Assembly: GCA_040905445.1 (NCBI GenBank)
Contig: JBBDRN010000008.1
Span: 1 to 55,956, forward strand
DNA length: 55,956 bases
Direction: 5' to 3'
Source: SKPT01 sp040905445
GTDB lineage: Bacteria > Planctomycetota > Phycisphaerae > Phycisphaerales > Phycisphaeraceae
The position numbers were made by a program, and so were the translations under genes. The notes below the pieces were generated by a model. That model was given only the letters and a program-made list of their open reading frames with translations, was not told where the DNA came from and did not search any database. This document shows positions 24,673 through 33,971 of the stretch, piece by piece. Every line of letters begins with the position of its first letter. Position 1 is the first letter of the stretch.

Positions 24673-25635
24673 ATGTCTGATGATCGGCCACGGGTCGTGG
24701 TGACGGAGACGCTGGCGGAGCCGGCCGAGCGGTGGCTGTCGGAGCGGGCGGAGGTCGTCCGATGCCCGCTGGATGGTCCGGCGAAGCTGGGGGACGCGCT
24801 GGGCGACGCGGCGGGGCTCGTGGTGCGGACGTATACGCAGGTCGACGAGGCGCTGCTCGACGCGGCGCCAGGCTTGCGCGTCGTGGGACGCGGGGGGGTC
24901 GGGCTGGACAATATCGACGTGGCGGCGTGCGCCCGGCGGGGCGTGCGGGTGGTCTACACGCCCGAGGCCAACACGCAGGCGGTGGTGGAGTACGTGGTCG
25001 GGTTGATGCTCGACGCGCACCGGCCGCGGACGAATCTGCCGGCCCGTGCCGATGGCGCGACGTTTCACGGGCTGCGCAAGACGGAGGTGGGCCAGCAGCT
25101 CGATCATTTTACGCTGGGGATCATGGGCTTCGGCCGCGTGGGTCAGCGGCTGGGGCGGGTGGCGCAGGCGCTGGGGATGAAGCTGCTGGTGTGCGACGTG
25201 CTGCCCGAGGCGCAGTTGCGCAACGCCGTGGAGTATCCGTTCGCGTTCGTCGCGGCGAATGAGCTGTACGCGGGCAGCGACATCGTTTCGATTCACGTCG
25301 ATGGGCGGGCGTCGAATCACCACCTGGTGGGGGCCGACGCGATGGCGCGGCTGAAGCCTTCGTGCCTGCTGATCAACTCGTCACGCGGGTTCGTGGTGGA
25401 CGCGGCGGCGCTGGCGGCGTGGCTGAAGGCGCACCCGGCCGCGCGGGCGGTGCTCGACGTGCATGAGCCCGAGCCGCCGGGGCCGGACTACCCGCTTTGG
25501 AACGTGGCCAATGCGCGCCTGCTGCCGCACCTGGCGTCGCGGACGGAGCAGGCGCTGGCGAACATGAGCTGGGTGGTGCGCGACGTGTGGGCGGTGCTGC
25601 GCGGGCGCGAGCCGTGGTACAGCGTGGAGAATTGA
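24673..25635 (+). CDS. D-isomer-specific 2-hydroxyacid dehydrogenase
   Basis: This 320-residue NAD-dependent enzyme is of the phosphoglycerate-dehydrogenase-like group. The nucleotide-binding motif GIMGFGRVGQRLG is near residues 154-166. The catalytic region has the arginine in LLINSSRGFVVD, the acidic residue in VLDVHEPEPP and the histidine in RLLPHLASRT, in family order. There is no ACT or other C-terminal regulatory domain, so it is not a full SerA; the substrate is open. The 120 bases before the start hold an imperfect inverted repeat of gttccggg-type units and no clear ribosome binding site. Confidence 0.85.
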   Translation: MSDDRPRVVVTETLAEPAERWLSERAEVVRCPLDGPAKLGDALGDAAGLVVRTYTQVDEALLDAAPGLRVVGRGGVGLDNIDVAACARRGVRVVYTPEANTQAVVEYVVGLMLDAHRPRTNLPARADGATFHGLRKTEVGQQLDHFTLGIMGFGRVGQRLGRVAQALGMKLLVCDVLPEAQLRNAVEYPFAFVAANELYAGSDIVSIHVDGRASNHHLVGADAMARLKPSCLLINSSRGFVVDAAALAAWLKAHPAARAVLDVHEPEPPGPDYPLWNVANARLLPHLASRTEQALANMSWVVRDVWAVLRGREPWYSVEN

Positions 25636-26060
25636 GAAGTAAATTCATACGGATCCGGCGTTGATCGCGGGCATATAAAGCCGGGACCGCTGGTCCCGAG
25701 GCGGCGGCGTATGCTCATCATCGAACACGCGGCCGGGACGTGGACGTTCGTCCCGCCCCGGCAGGGGCGGAGGCAACGCCCGCTGCCCCTGCCGGGGCAG
25801 GAGGATTCTCCGCCGCGTTCCACGGGTTCCGCTGCGCTCCACCCGTGGCTACAACCCGCAGCCCCTGCGGGGCTGAGTCATGGTGCCGGCGACTGCGATG
25901 TGGCGCGGAGTCGGCGCCCGACCCCGGAAATCCCGGATGAACTTAAAAATTCAGAATTCAGAACGGGGAGGCGGAGCGATTGCATGCTGCGGAAGGTGTG
26001 GGCGGTGCTGTGCGGATTCCGGCTCTCAATTCTGAATTTTGAATTTTGAATTCTGAATTC
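25636..26060. repeat. 425-base gap filled with palindromic and AT-rich repeats
   Basis: No coding frame is credible. Around 25743-25802 there are cgccccggcagggg-type inverted units and near 25861-25880 a gcccctgcggggc palindrome. At 25947-25963 and 26028-26060 there are repeats of gaattctgaatt and gaattttgaatt in opposite orientation, unlike the GC-rich surroundings. Similar AT-rich units occur at 42031. Confidence 0.6.
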
Positions 26061-26558
26061 TCACGTGTACGGGCTGGGAATGATCATGCCGTAGTTGGCG
26101 CTGGTGGCGAGGAGGCGCTCGATGGTGCGGGCGTCGACGTTGGGCGGCGGTGTGGCGAAGTCGTCGGCGGGGGCGCCGAAGTCGCGGAAGAACCGGCCGA
26201 AGCCGCCGGGCGTGTAGGCGGAGAGGAAGCGGGCGGGCGTGCTGCTGGGGTTGCGGAAGGTGTGGACGACGTTGCGGGGGACGCTGGCGGCTTGGCCGGG
26301 CTGGAGCGTGCGCCACTCGTCGCCGCGCATGAGCTCAAGCCGGCCTTCCAGCAGGTGGAAGGTTTCATCGCAGTTGTTGTGGTAGTGGGGTGGGGGCCCG
26401 TCGGCGTAGGGCGGCGTGATGGCCTCGATCAGGGTGAGGCTGCCGGTGGTGTTGTCGTGGTCGGCGAGGAGCGTGACCCCTTGGCCGAGAACCCAGAAAC
26501 GCTCGACTTCCCAGACGGGCGGAACGTGATCGGAGCTGGCCTGCGATGCGGTGGTCAT
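26061..26558 (-). CDS. cupin-domain protein
   Basis: This 165-residue protein has a single small beta-barrel. Cupin motif 1 is PPPHYHNNCDETFHLLEGRLEL, with the metal ligands H-x-H, the acidic residue and the later turn; motif 2 is VPRNVVHTFRN. That is a complete metal-ligand set (two His, one Glu, one His). Function is not fixed: enzyme or sugar/auxin-like sensor are both known. It ends beside an AT-rich repeat and is divergent from sat. The ATG at 26558 is the only sensible start. Confidence 0.85.
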   Translation of the reverse strand: MTTASQASSDHVPPVWEVERFWVLGQGVTLLADHDNTTGSLTLIEAITPPYADGPPPHYHNNCDETFHLLEGRLELMRGDEWRTLQPGQAASVPRNVVHTFRNPSSTPARFLSAYTPGGFGRFFRDFGAPADDFATPPPNVDARTIERLLATSANYGMIIPSPYT

Positions 26559-26797
26559 GGCTTGTTCCGGAGGCGTCGCCCTGACGCCGCGGGGTGGAGG
26601 TGAACCACCATAGGAATAGGATCGGGGCTGGGGGATGATTGGTCAAGGGGAGGTCCTTATCTCTGGGCGGGTGGGGTCGGGGACGAGAGGGCGCGGGGGG
26701 GACGGCGGGGGTGGTTTGCGGGGTGGAGCGGGGGTCATTAGCATGCATGGCTCGCCTGATTTCCGCTCACTCATTGAATGACAGGGAGTTCCAACAG

Positions 26798-27988
26798 ATG
26801 GCCAAGACAGGGTTGATTCCGCCGCACGGGGGCAGGCTCGTGAACCGTTTCGTGTCGGACGCGGACGCGAAGAAGCTGCGCGAGCAGGCGGCGGGGCTGC
26901 CGCGTGTGACGCTCTCGTTCAAGCAGGCATGCGATCTGGAGATGATCGCCATCGGGGCCTTTAGTCCGCTGACGGGTTACGCCGGGCAGGCGGACTTCGA
27001 GTCGATCTGCAGGAACATGCGGCTGGCGGACGGGACGGTCTGGCCGATCCCGATCACGCTCGCGGTGGATGACGCGGTCAAGGGTCAACTCAAGGTGGGC
27101 GGACAGGCGGCGCTGTACCACCCGGACACGACGCTGCTGGCGGTGATCGACGTCGAGGAGCTCTACCCGCACGACAAGAAGCTGGAAATTCCGAACGTGT
27201 TCCGCACGGAGGACACAGCCCACCCGGGCGCGGCGGCGGTGCAGGCGGAGGGCGACTGGCTGGTGGCAGGCCCCGTGCATGTGTTGACCGTCACGCCGGA
27301 GCATGAGCCGGGCGAGCAGTTCACGGAGTATCGCCTGCCGCCGGCGAAGACGCGCGAGATCTTCGAGAAGCGCGGGTGGAAGACGGTCTCGGCGTTCCAG
27401 ACGCGCAACCCGATCCACCGGGCGCACGAGTATCTGACCAAGTGTGCGCAGGAGATCACGGACGGCCTGCTGATTCACCCGCTGGTGGGCGAGACGAAGC
27501 CGGGGGATATTCCCGCCGAGGTGCGGATGGACTGCTACAAGACGATCATCGAGCATTACTATCATCCGGAGCGGACGATCCTGTCGGTGATGCCTGCGGC
27601 GATGCGCTATGCCGGGCCGCGTGAGGCGGTGCTGCACGCACTGGTGCGGAAGAACTATGGCGTGTCGCACTTCATCGTCGGGCGGGACCATGCCGGCGTG
27701 GGCGATTACTACGGGACGTATGACGCGCAGGAGATCTTCGACGAGTTCGCGCCGGACGAGATCGGGATCGAGCCGCTCAAGTTCGAGCACGCGGCGTATT
27801 CGAAGCGCGCCAAGGGGATGGTGTCGGGCAAGACGTTTCCGAGGATCGAGGGGGACCAGGTGTTTCTGTCGGGAACGAAGGTGCGCGAGCTTCTGCAGAA
27901 CGGCCAGCGTCCGCCGGAGGAGTTCAGTCGGCCGGAGGTGGCGGACGTGCTGATCGCGTGGGCGCAGACAGAGGCGGCGAAGGCGTGA
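26798..27988 (+). CDS. sat: sulfate adenylyltransferase (ATP sulfurylase)
   Basis: This 396-residue enzyme makes APS and pyrophosphate from sulfate and ATP, or the reverse in sulfite oxidation. Motifs are QTRNPIHRAH at residues 201-210, HPLVGETKPGDIPAE just after, and VGRDHAGVGDYYG further on, all in the order of homo-oligomeric Sat. The N-terminus begins LIPPHGGRLVNRF as expected. There is no fused APS-kinase domain. ATG 26798 has AGGGAG about 8 bases upstream and fits the family N-terminus; an ATG at 26747 is in frame. No APS reductase or kinase gene is nearby. The island described below begins 29 bases after the stop. Confidence 0.94.
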   Translation: MAKTGLIPPHGGRLVNRFVSDADAKKLREQAAGLPRVTLSFKQACDLEMIAIGAFSPLTGYAGQADFESICRNMRLADGTVWPIPITLAVDDAVKGQLKVGGQAALYHPDTTLLAVIDVEELYPHDKKLEIPNVFRTEDTAHPGAAAVQAEGDWLVAGPVHVLTVTPEHEPGEQFTEYRLPPAKTREIFEKRGWKTVSAFQTRNPIHRAHEYLTKCAQEITDGLLIHPLVGETKPGDIPAEVRMDCYKTIIEHYYHPERTILSVMPAAMRYAGPREAVLHALVRKNYGVSHFIVGRDHAGVGDYYGTYDAQEIFDEFAPDEIGIEPLKFEHAAYSKRAKGMVSGKTFPRIEGDQVFLSGTKVRELLQNGQRPPEEFSRPEVADVLIAWAQTEAAKA

Positions 27989-28016
27989 GCCTGAAATTCA
28001 GAGTTTAAGAAGCCAA

Positions 28017-28030
28017 AAGAAGCCCACGGA
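28017..28030. repeat. left attachment site (attL core)
   Basis: aagaagcccacgga is identical to the right copy. The following bases (tttcgaagcc) do not complete the hairpin, so this is a broken terminator arm left after insertion. Confidence 0.65.
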
Positions 28031-28070
28031 TTTCGAAGCCCGCTTTAGGGGTGATTCGGGATCGTCGGGT

Positions 28071-29078
28071 TTGGCTCTGGAAAGTAAGGATTCGCAGGAG
28101 CTTGCGTTTTCGGGACAGTTGGAATCTCTTCGGTCTGATACGGGTGTTTTCGCGCCGCATGTAGCGAACGAACAGCGGACGAATGGCACCGGCTACGGCC
28201 GGCAGCCGGCGGCGGACCGCGGGCTGCCGGAGCCGGACAATCTGAACAAGCTGGCCCGAGTGTGGCTTGAGACACAGCGCGAGCTCTGGCCTGAACTGGT
28301 GAGTAGCGGCTTGCTGCCGGCGCCCACCGACGAGGTCGTCGAGGGTCTCGCCGACGAGTTCCGGCAGGGGTTCCTCGCGGACCGGGTGGCGCCGGTTGAG
28401 CTCGCCACCGACGCCGGACCGTGGGAGGCGCTGGCGGCCTCGTACGTCAGGTACTCCGACGACAATAGCAACCCCCGCTCCCTCGACGATCAACTCGTCC
28501 TGCAACTGCGGCGGGCCCGGCAGGAAAGCCGGTTCATCCCATGGGCGTACGTGTTCGCCGATTCGTCCATCACCGCGACCCACGGTGCCCGCCGGGGATA
28601 CCAGATGTCCAAGCGGCTGCTGGCGATCACCGGCCCGGGAGAGGTCGAGACGCTGTACATCGACGAGCTCGGCCGGGCGTCGCGAGACAGCATCGAATCG
28701 TTGAGGCTCGGACGGCAGGTGGATGGCCTCCGCAAGCGCATCGTCGGCGTGTCCGACGGATTCGACAGCGGCCAGCCGCAGTCGCGGATGCAGATCCATG
28801 TCTACGGGATGATGAACGAATGGTTTATCACCCAGCTCAGAAGCAAGGTCTCCCGCGGCATGGGGGGTGCGTTCCGCCGGGGGACGGCCATCGGCAAGCC
28901 AGCATTTGGGTACAAGCTGGTGCCCCTGACGGACGCCGGCGGCAATCCCGTCACCGACCAGGACGGCAAGGTGATAAGGACCTACGCCGTCGATGACGAT
29001 CATGTCGACGAGGTCGTACGGTCTTCGAGCGGTTTGCCGACGAGGGATGGTCGGCGAACCGGATTGCCCGGGACATGA
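28071..29078 (+). CDS. large serine recombinase, N-terminal part (frameshifted gene)
   Basis: This 335-residue frame has the resolvase/invertase catalytic domain. The nucleophile serine is S129 in AASYVRYSDDN, followed by the DELGRASRDSIE segment and the end of the catalytic domain near residue 260. About 115 residues precede the catalytic core, which is unusual because the serine normally lies near residue 10-20. The start of the recombinase domain is read as far as DDHVDEVV; then the frame changes near 29018-29021 and the last 19 residues are out of register. Family residues (VFERFADEGW) continue in the -1 frame into the next feature. The start is TTG 28071; GTG 28260 is possible. Confidence 0.72.
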   Translation: MALESKDSQELAFSGQLESLRSDTGVFAPHVANEQRTNGTGYGRQPAADRGLPEPDNLNKLARVWLETQRELWPELVSSGLLPAPTDEVVEGLADEFRQGFLADRVAPVELATDAGPWEALAASYVRYSDDNSNPRSLDDQLVLQLRRARQESRFIPWAYVFADSSITATHGARRGYQMSKRLLAITGPGEVETLYIDELGRASRDSIESLRLGRQVDGLRKRIVGVSDGFDSGQPQSRMQIHVYGMMNEWFITQLRSKVSRGMGGAFRRGTAIGKPAFGYKLVPLTDAGGNPVTDQDGKVIRTYAVDDDHVDEVVRSSSGLPTRDGRRTGLPGT

Positions 29079-30652
29079 ATCAGCGGCAAGTCGGGGGCCG
29101 GACGAGTCGGTGTGGCGCGACCATCACCCAGATGCTCCGGCGGCGGTTGTACGTCGGTATCCGCGTATACAACGAGCGGCGGCAGACGGTGGATCCCGAG
29201 ACGGGCACACGGAAGACGACGACGAACCCGCGGTCGGAATGGATGGTGCAGCGACAGCCCCAGCTGCAGGTCCTTCCCTGGCGCCTCTGGAAGCGTGCTC
29301 AGCAGCGGCTGACCGAGGTGCGGAATAACAACCCGCACACGGGGAAAACCATGCCGGCTGACCGGCAGCGGGACGAGTACCCCTCCACCTTGTTCAGTGG
29401 CACTTTGGTGTGCAGCGACTGCGGGCAGCCGCTGGTCCTGCGGAGGTCCGCCGGTGCCCATAAGCAGTTTTTCTGTAAGGCTCAGCGCGCCCACCGCAAT
29501 GGGTGCACGCTCAAGACGTCCAAGAGCGCCGGCATCATCGAGCCCGTGCTCGTGGGATGGCTCACGGACAGGCTGTTGACCCCCGAGCACACCGGCCGGC
29601 TCGTGAAGCGGGCGAACGAGTACCTCGCCCAGGAGGCAGATCGCCCGAAGACGGACACCGCCCCCCTGACGAAGGCCATCGAGCACGCCACTGCCCGCCG
29701 TGACCGTCTCGTCGACGTGCTCGCCGACGGTGAAGCGGGTGATCTGGCGGCCGTCAAGGAGCGCCTCCGCAAGCTCGAGGCGGAGATCAGGGACCTGCGG
29801 CGACAGCGTCAGGAACTGGAGGCGACGAACGCGGAGGTGCCCCCGCCGCTCACGCGCGATGACGTGCTCGAGCTGCTCAAGGACGTGCGGGGCCTGCTCG
29901 AGCAGGAGATCCCCGCAGCCGCCCGGGCGATCAGGGAGATCACCGGGCCCATCGCCATCAAGCAGGTAGAGATGGACGGCTATGACAGGCCGCAGTGGAC
30001 CGCGTCCGTGAGGGGTGACGTCCTGCCCCTGCTGCGGCAGGCGGCGGGGCGGAAAAATTGTCCATCGTCGTTGTCTTGGGAGTTCCTGTATCAACGAGAG
30101 TGGACAATGCCGCTCACGGGTGAGCTGCCCCTAATCAAGCTGCCGCTGCACGAGCGGATCGCCCCGCAGGTGACCCAGATGCTCGAGGCGGGAGACTCGG
30201 TAGCGGACACGGCTGCGGCACTCGACGTCAGCGCCCACGCCGTCCAACAGGCCTGGCGTCACAGTCGTTCCGGCGTAACCCTGCCCGGCGAGCGACGGAT
30301 ACGGCGGGAGGTGTACGAGCCGCACGCCGAGGCGGTCGCCCGCCTGCGTCATGAGGAGAGCCTGACGTACGCGGAGATTGCCAAGCGGCTGGGCATCGCC
30401 CGGGAGGTTGTGCAGTATGCCCATCAGCACTGGCACCACCTGCACCCGGACGAGCCCGGCGACGCTCCGTGGCGGGTCCTCTGCGGCATGGTCCGCGGCC
30501 GGGTGTCCGTGGCGACGCGGCGGGAGATCTGCCGCCTGGCCATGAGCGGGTGGCGGGAATGCGAGATCGTCTGGGAGCTGGGATGCACACAGAGCACGGT
30601 GCACAACGTGCTGACGACCCTGCGGCGGGAGCTGTCTGGCGGCGGCGACTGA
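29075..30652 (+). CDS. large serine recombinase, C-terminal part
   Basis: This 525-residue frame continues the recombinase. It covers the rest of the recombinase domain (MLRRRLYVGIRVYN), a zinc ribbon with CSDCGQP ... FFC ... NGC near residues 112-149, a charged coiled coil, and then two helix-turn-helix regions (about 385-410 and 470-525). Homologous sequence extends upstream of the ATG, so it is the second half of one original gene, not an independent protein. The first start codon overlaps the stop of the N-terminal part in ATGA, so reinitiation is possible. The last 68 residues are about half identical to the small protein at 33972. Joining the halves would give roughly 860 residues. Confidence 0.72.
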   Translation: MNQRQVGGRTSRCGATITQMLRRRLYVGIRVYNERRQTVDPETGTRKTTTNPRSEWMVQRQPQLQVLPWRLWKRAQQRLTEVRNNNPHTGKTMPADRQRDEYPSTLFSGTLVCSDCGQPLVLRRSAGAHKQFFCKAQRAHRNGCTLKTSKSAGIIEPVLVGWLTDRLLTPEHTGRLVKRANEYLAQEADRPKTDTAPLTKAIEHATARRDRLVDVLADGEAGDLAAVKERLRKLEAEIRDLRRQRQELEATNAEVPPPLTRDDVLELLKDVRGLLEQEIPAAARAIREITGPIAIKQVEMDGYDRPQWTASVRGDVLPLLRQAAGRKNCPSSLSWEFLYQREWTMPLTGELPLIKLPLHERIAPQVTQMLEAGDSVADTAAALDVSAHAVQQAWRHSRSGVTLPGERRIRREVYEPHAEAVARLRHEESLTYAEIAKRLGIAREVVQYAHQHWHHLHPDEPGDAPWRVLCGMVRGRVSVATRREICRLAMSGWRECEIVWELGCTQSTVHNVLTTLRRELSGGGD

Positions 30653-30662
30653 GTCGGGCCCC

Positions 30663-30944
30663 GTGACCGCCAGCCGGTCTGGCCGCGGTCGCCGGCGCGG
30701 AGGCGACCCGCGGCGGAACATCCTCGTCGCCACCGACGCCACCCCGGGGCGCCGCCACGCCCCCCGCCCCCGCCGCGGGGCCGCCCCGCGATCGGCCAGC
30801 AACCCGCCCGTCCCGCTGCCCCGGGGCGTTCGGCCGCGGCCTGACGCCGACGCCGGCGTCCGCTACGAGGCGGATGGCGAGTTCGTCGACCACGCCCGCC
30901 GTGAAGAGGCCGACGACCAGCCCGAATTGCGGTGGGACGATTGA
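30663..30944 (+). CDS. small hypothetical protein (weakly supported)
   Basis: This 93-residue frame begins with GTG 10 bases after the recombinase stop. The first 60 residues are Arg/Pro/Ala-rich and look like GC-rich noise, but the end (VRYEADGEFVDHARREEADD) is acidic and has balanced composition. No motif is recognised. The overlapping minus-strand frame is no better. It could be a small protein cotranscribed with the recombinase or not coding at all. Confidence 0.3.
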   Translation: MTASRSGRGRRRGGDPRRNILVATDATPGRRHAPRPRRGAAPRSASNPPVPLPRGVRPRPDADAGVRYEADGEFVDHARREEADDQPELRWDD

Positions 30945-30974
30945 GCCCGCGGACGCCAGCGGCAAAACCTTGAA

Positions 30975-30997
30975 CCTGACGCTTGACCGGCGTCAGG
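30975..30997. terminator. hairpin between recombinase module and surface-protein gene
   Basis: CCTGACGC pairs with GCGTCAGG around a 7-base loop. There is no U run, so it may be a weak terminator or simply a palindrome. Confidence 0.3.
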
Positions 30998-31094
30998 CCG
31001 CGTGGTCATACTGGCTGACGCCGGCCCCGTAGTGGTTTCCGGAGCGGCACCGGCCGGAGTGCAGCCTTGTGCTTTGGAAGGATAAGTTTTGCCG

Positions 31095-33719
31095 ATGCTC
31101 TCCAATCCACTTGCCGGGCGTGTCTCTGTCGTCGCCGGTGCGGTGCTGGTGCTCACGCACGCGCTCGCCGCCGTCGCGGCGGCCGACGATCGTTTCATCG
31201 CCGAGAGCACGACCGTCGATGGCTCGGCGGCGCCGCCCGGCGATGTGCTCACCCTCGACCCCGCGGCTGGGCTGTTCGTCACGCACGCGACCAACGACCC
31301 GCTGCTCACGTTCACGAACGGTGCGACCAGCGTCGGCATCGAGGGCCTTGCCATCGGCTCGCTTGAAGGCGAGTCGGGCCGGCTTGTCGTCGAAGGTGGC
31401 AGCACGCTCACCAATGCGGGCGACAGTACCACTTCCCTGGGCACCGTCGGCGAGGTTCACATGCGCCGTGGCGAGGGCTACCTCGGGCTGAACGCCGGGG
31501 CAAGCGGCGAAGCGCTGATCACCGGAGATGGATCTGCCTGGGCGAACACGGCGCGGCTGTTCGTCGGCTACCGTGGCGCGGGCACGCTCGCCATCGAGGC
31601 CGGTGCGAGCGTCAGCAACGGGGGAGGCTCGGTGGGAACAGCGAGCGGCTCGACCGGCACGGTCCGCGTCGCGGGTGAGGATGCGACCTGGAGCAACAGC
31701 GGCGGACTCGCCGTCGGCAGTTGGGGCACTGGCACGCTGCTCGTCGGAGCCGGCGCGAGTGTAAGCAGCACCGGGGGCTCGGTCGGAGGCAATGGCGGCT
31801 CGGACGGAACCGCCACCGTGACCGGAGTGGGTGCGAGCTGGACCAACAGCGGCCAGCTTGTCGTCGGCAGGCACGGCGCCGGCGCGCTGAACATCGACGC
31901 GGGCGCCCGCGTCAGCAGCACCAGCGGCGCGGTCGGGTACCTCCACGGTTCTCACGGCACGGTCACGGTCGCCGGCAAGGGCACACGTTGGAGCAACAGC
32001 GGCGAGCTGACGATCAGCCGCAGCGGCGTCGGCGTGCTCAAAATCGAAGACGGCGGCAGGGTCAGCACCGCGTCCGCGAATGTCGCACGGTCCTCGATGG
32101 CGGACGCCACGGCAATCGTCCGCGGCGCCGACTCAGACGGCAGCCCGTCCACCTGGACCAACGAGCATGAGATGTATGTCGGCGATGGCAGCAGCCTCAC
32201 CGTGGCCGACGGCGGGGTCGTGGTGACCCGGTCCTTGCAGGCGTCTCTCGGCGACCTGCATGGCAACGGCACGATCCACGCGAAAGGCGTCGTGCTGGAC
32301 CACGATCTCGTCTTCGACAGCACGCACGGCTTGCAGCAGACGATCGCCTTTGGCAGCGGCGGCGAGTTGGAGCTGGATGTTGATGGCACCGGCGCGCTCG
32401 GGGCCGGCCGCAAGGGGGCCGGATCACTCACCATCGCGGACGGCATCACCGTCGCCTCCACGACCGGGCTCGTTGGGGCGGGGGCCACGGTGACGGTCAC
32501 CGGCGGGGGCTCGACGTGGACCAACAGCGGCTCGCTCCGCGTTGACCCGGGCACGTTCACCATCGAAGCAGGCGGCAGCGTCAACAACGGCGACGCCCTC
32601 GTCGCCGGTGGTTTCGACGGCCCCTCCGCCACCGTCACTGTCACCGGTCCGGAGACGCGATGGACCAACAACGGCTCGCTGAAGGTGGGCGGCGCGCTGA
32701 TGATCGCAGCGGGCGGCAGCGTCCTCAGCACCGAAGGCCACATCGCCGATCAACGGTTGATCGATGGAGCGGTGATTCTCACCGGCGCGGGCGCGAGCTG
32801 GACGAACACGGGCCCGCTGACCGTCGGCGGGTACGGGCGCGCAACGCTCACCATCGAATCCGGCGGCAGCGTCGCCAATACCGTCGGCTACATCGGCCGG
32901 CTTCATCCGTTTGCCGTCGCAACCGCCACCGTCTCCGGTCAGAGCGCCACCTGGAACAACAGCCAAGGCCTCTACGTCGGTGGGGACGAGACCTCAGGCA
33001 AGGGCACGGCGAGCCTTACCGTCAGCGATGGGGGCCAGGTCATCGCCGACGGCCCGGCCGGCTTGACCATCTGGGAGACCGGCACGCTCGCCGGAGCCGG
33101 CGGCGCCGTCATCGCCGACGTCACCAGCCGCGGTCACGTCGCCCCCGGTGACGCGATCGGCACGCTCACCATCGACGGCAGCTACGACCAGCTCGAGGAC
33201 GGCCTGCTCAGCATCGCCATCGACGAGCTCGGCCACGGAGCGCTCGACGTCAAAGGCGATGCGAGCCTCGCCGGCGGCCTGAGCGTGGAGCTGCTCGCCG
33301 ACGCGTCGCCCACGCCGGGGCAGACGTTCGAAATTCTTACGGCCGACGCGATCACCGGGGCGTTCGATGAGGCTGGTCTGTCGCTGCCGGATACCCGCTG
33401 GTCGGTGCACTACGCCGACAGCACCGTTGCGCTGACCTTCGGCCACCTGCTGGGCGACATGAACCTCGACGGAGTGGTCGACGCGGTCGACGTCACCCCC
33501 TTCGTGCTGGCGCTGACGGACCCGCAGGCGTACGAGGTCCAGTACGACATCGAGCCGACAGTCGTCGGCGACGTCAATGGTGACGGCGTGCTCGACGCGG
33601 TGGATGTCGGGCCGTTCGTGCAGTTACTCGTCGGGGGCGATCGCGTGAGCAGTGTGCCAGAGCCGGGCAGCCTGGGTCTGCTCGGGCTGGGCGGCCTGAT
33701 GCTGCTGCGCCGGCGTTGA
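31095..33719 (+). CDS. PEP-CTERM surface protein with T5SS/PEP-CTERM repeats and dockerin-like tail
   Basis: This protein of about 874 residues has a signal peptide (VVAGAVLVLTHALAAVAAA), then about a dozen imperfect repeats of roughly 45 residues. Each repeat has a phrase like GxGASWTNSGxLxVG and then TLTIEAGGSVSN; this is the T5SS/PEP-CTERM-associated repeat, predicted to form a beta-helix. Near the C-terminus are two dockerin-like calcium motifs (GDMNLDGVVDAVDV and GDVNGDGVLDAVDV), and the protein ends in VPEPGSLGLLGLGG plus LRRR, a PEP-CTERM sorting signal. It is exported and probably processed by an exosortase. GGAAGGA at 31076-31082 is nearer to an in-frame TTG at 31089, a close alternative start. 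Confidence 0.88.
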   Translation: MLSNPLAGRVSVVAGAVLVLTHALAAVAAADDRFIAESTTVDGSAAPPGDVLTLDPAAGLFVTHATNDPLLTFTNGATSVGIEGLAIGSLEGESGRLVVEGGSTLTNAGDSTTSLGTVGEVHMRRGEGYLGLNAGASGEALITGDGSAWANTARLFVGYRGAGTLAIEAGASVSNGGGSVGTASGSTGTVRVAGEDATWSNSGGLAVGSWGTGTLLVGAGASVSSTGGSVGGNGGSDGTATVTGVGASWTNSGQLVVGRHGAGALNIDAGARVSSTSGAVGYLHGSHGTVTVAGKGTRWSNSGELTISRSGVGVLKIEDGGRVSTASANVARSSMADATAIVRGADSDGSPSTWTNEHEMYVGDGSSLTVADGGVVVTRSLQASLGDLHGNGTIHAKGVVLDHDLVFDSTHGLQQTIAFGSGGELELDVDGTGALGAGRKGAGSLTIADGITVASTTGLVGAGATVTVTGGGSTWTNSGSLRVDPGTFTIEAGGSVNNGDALVAGGFDGPSATVTVTGPETRWTNNGSLKVGGALMIAAGGSVLSTEGHIADQRLIDGAVILTGAGASWTNTGPLTVGGYGRATLTIESGGSVANTVGYIGRLHPFAVATATVSGQSATWNNSQGLYVGGDETSGKGTASLTVSDGGQVIADGPAGLTIWETGTLAGAGGAVIADVTSRGHVAPGDAIGTLTIDGSYDQLEDGLLSIAIDELGHGALDVKGDASLAGGLSVELLADASPTPGQTFEILTADAITGAFDEAGLSLPDTRWSVHYADSTVALTFGHLLGDMNLDGVVDAVDVTPFVLALTDPQAYEVQYDIEPTVVGDVNGDGVLDAVDVGPFVQLLVGGDRVSSVPEPGSLGLLGLGGLMLLRRR

Positions 33720-33971
33720 CTCACCGCCTTCTCCTCGCCCAACCCGGCATTTTGGCATGGCACGCTGCCCCTCACCCCCGACCTGACCTCATGCACGGCA
33801 TGCACGGGATCAGTCAGATCGGATGTGCCAGCCGTAGGCCACCCATCCTCCTGACGCCCGATCGCGAATCATCAACAGCCACCCGCCGCACTGTTCACGG
33901 CTCTGAGGCGGCCACCCAAGCCCACGTCGGTGCTATGACCACGACCGCTTGACAGCCTACGAGCACGACCG
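33720..33971. other. 252-base gap inside the island
   Basis: No credible gene. It may hold the terminator of the surface-protein gene and the promoter of the small HTH gene, but I see no strong hairpin with a U run and no clear -10/-35 pair. Confidence 0.35.

Noticed and set aside
29018..29078. Programmed frameshift in the serine recombinase
   Set aside because: No slippery heptamer or following stem is visible at the shift point; mutation or a sequencing error is simpler.
28071..30652. The serine recombinase as the enzyme that inserted the whole island
   Set aside because: It is broken, and the tyrosine integrase is intact and adjacent to the right repeat; serine integrases also rarely use a long dyad with 14-bp repeats. 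Not excluded.
31095..33719. Repeated DNA in the surface-protein gene considered as a CRISPR or minisatellite
   Set aside because: The periodicity is at protein level (about 45 residues) with diverged DNA, and has no constant repeat-spacer structure.
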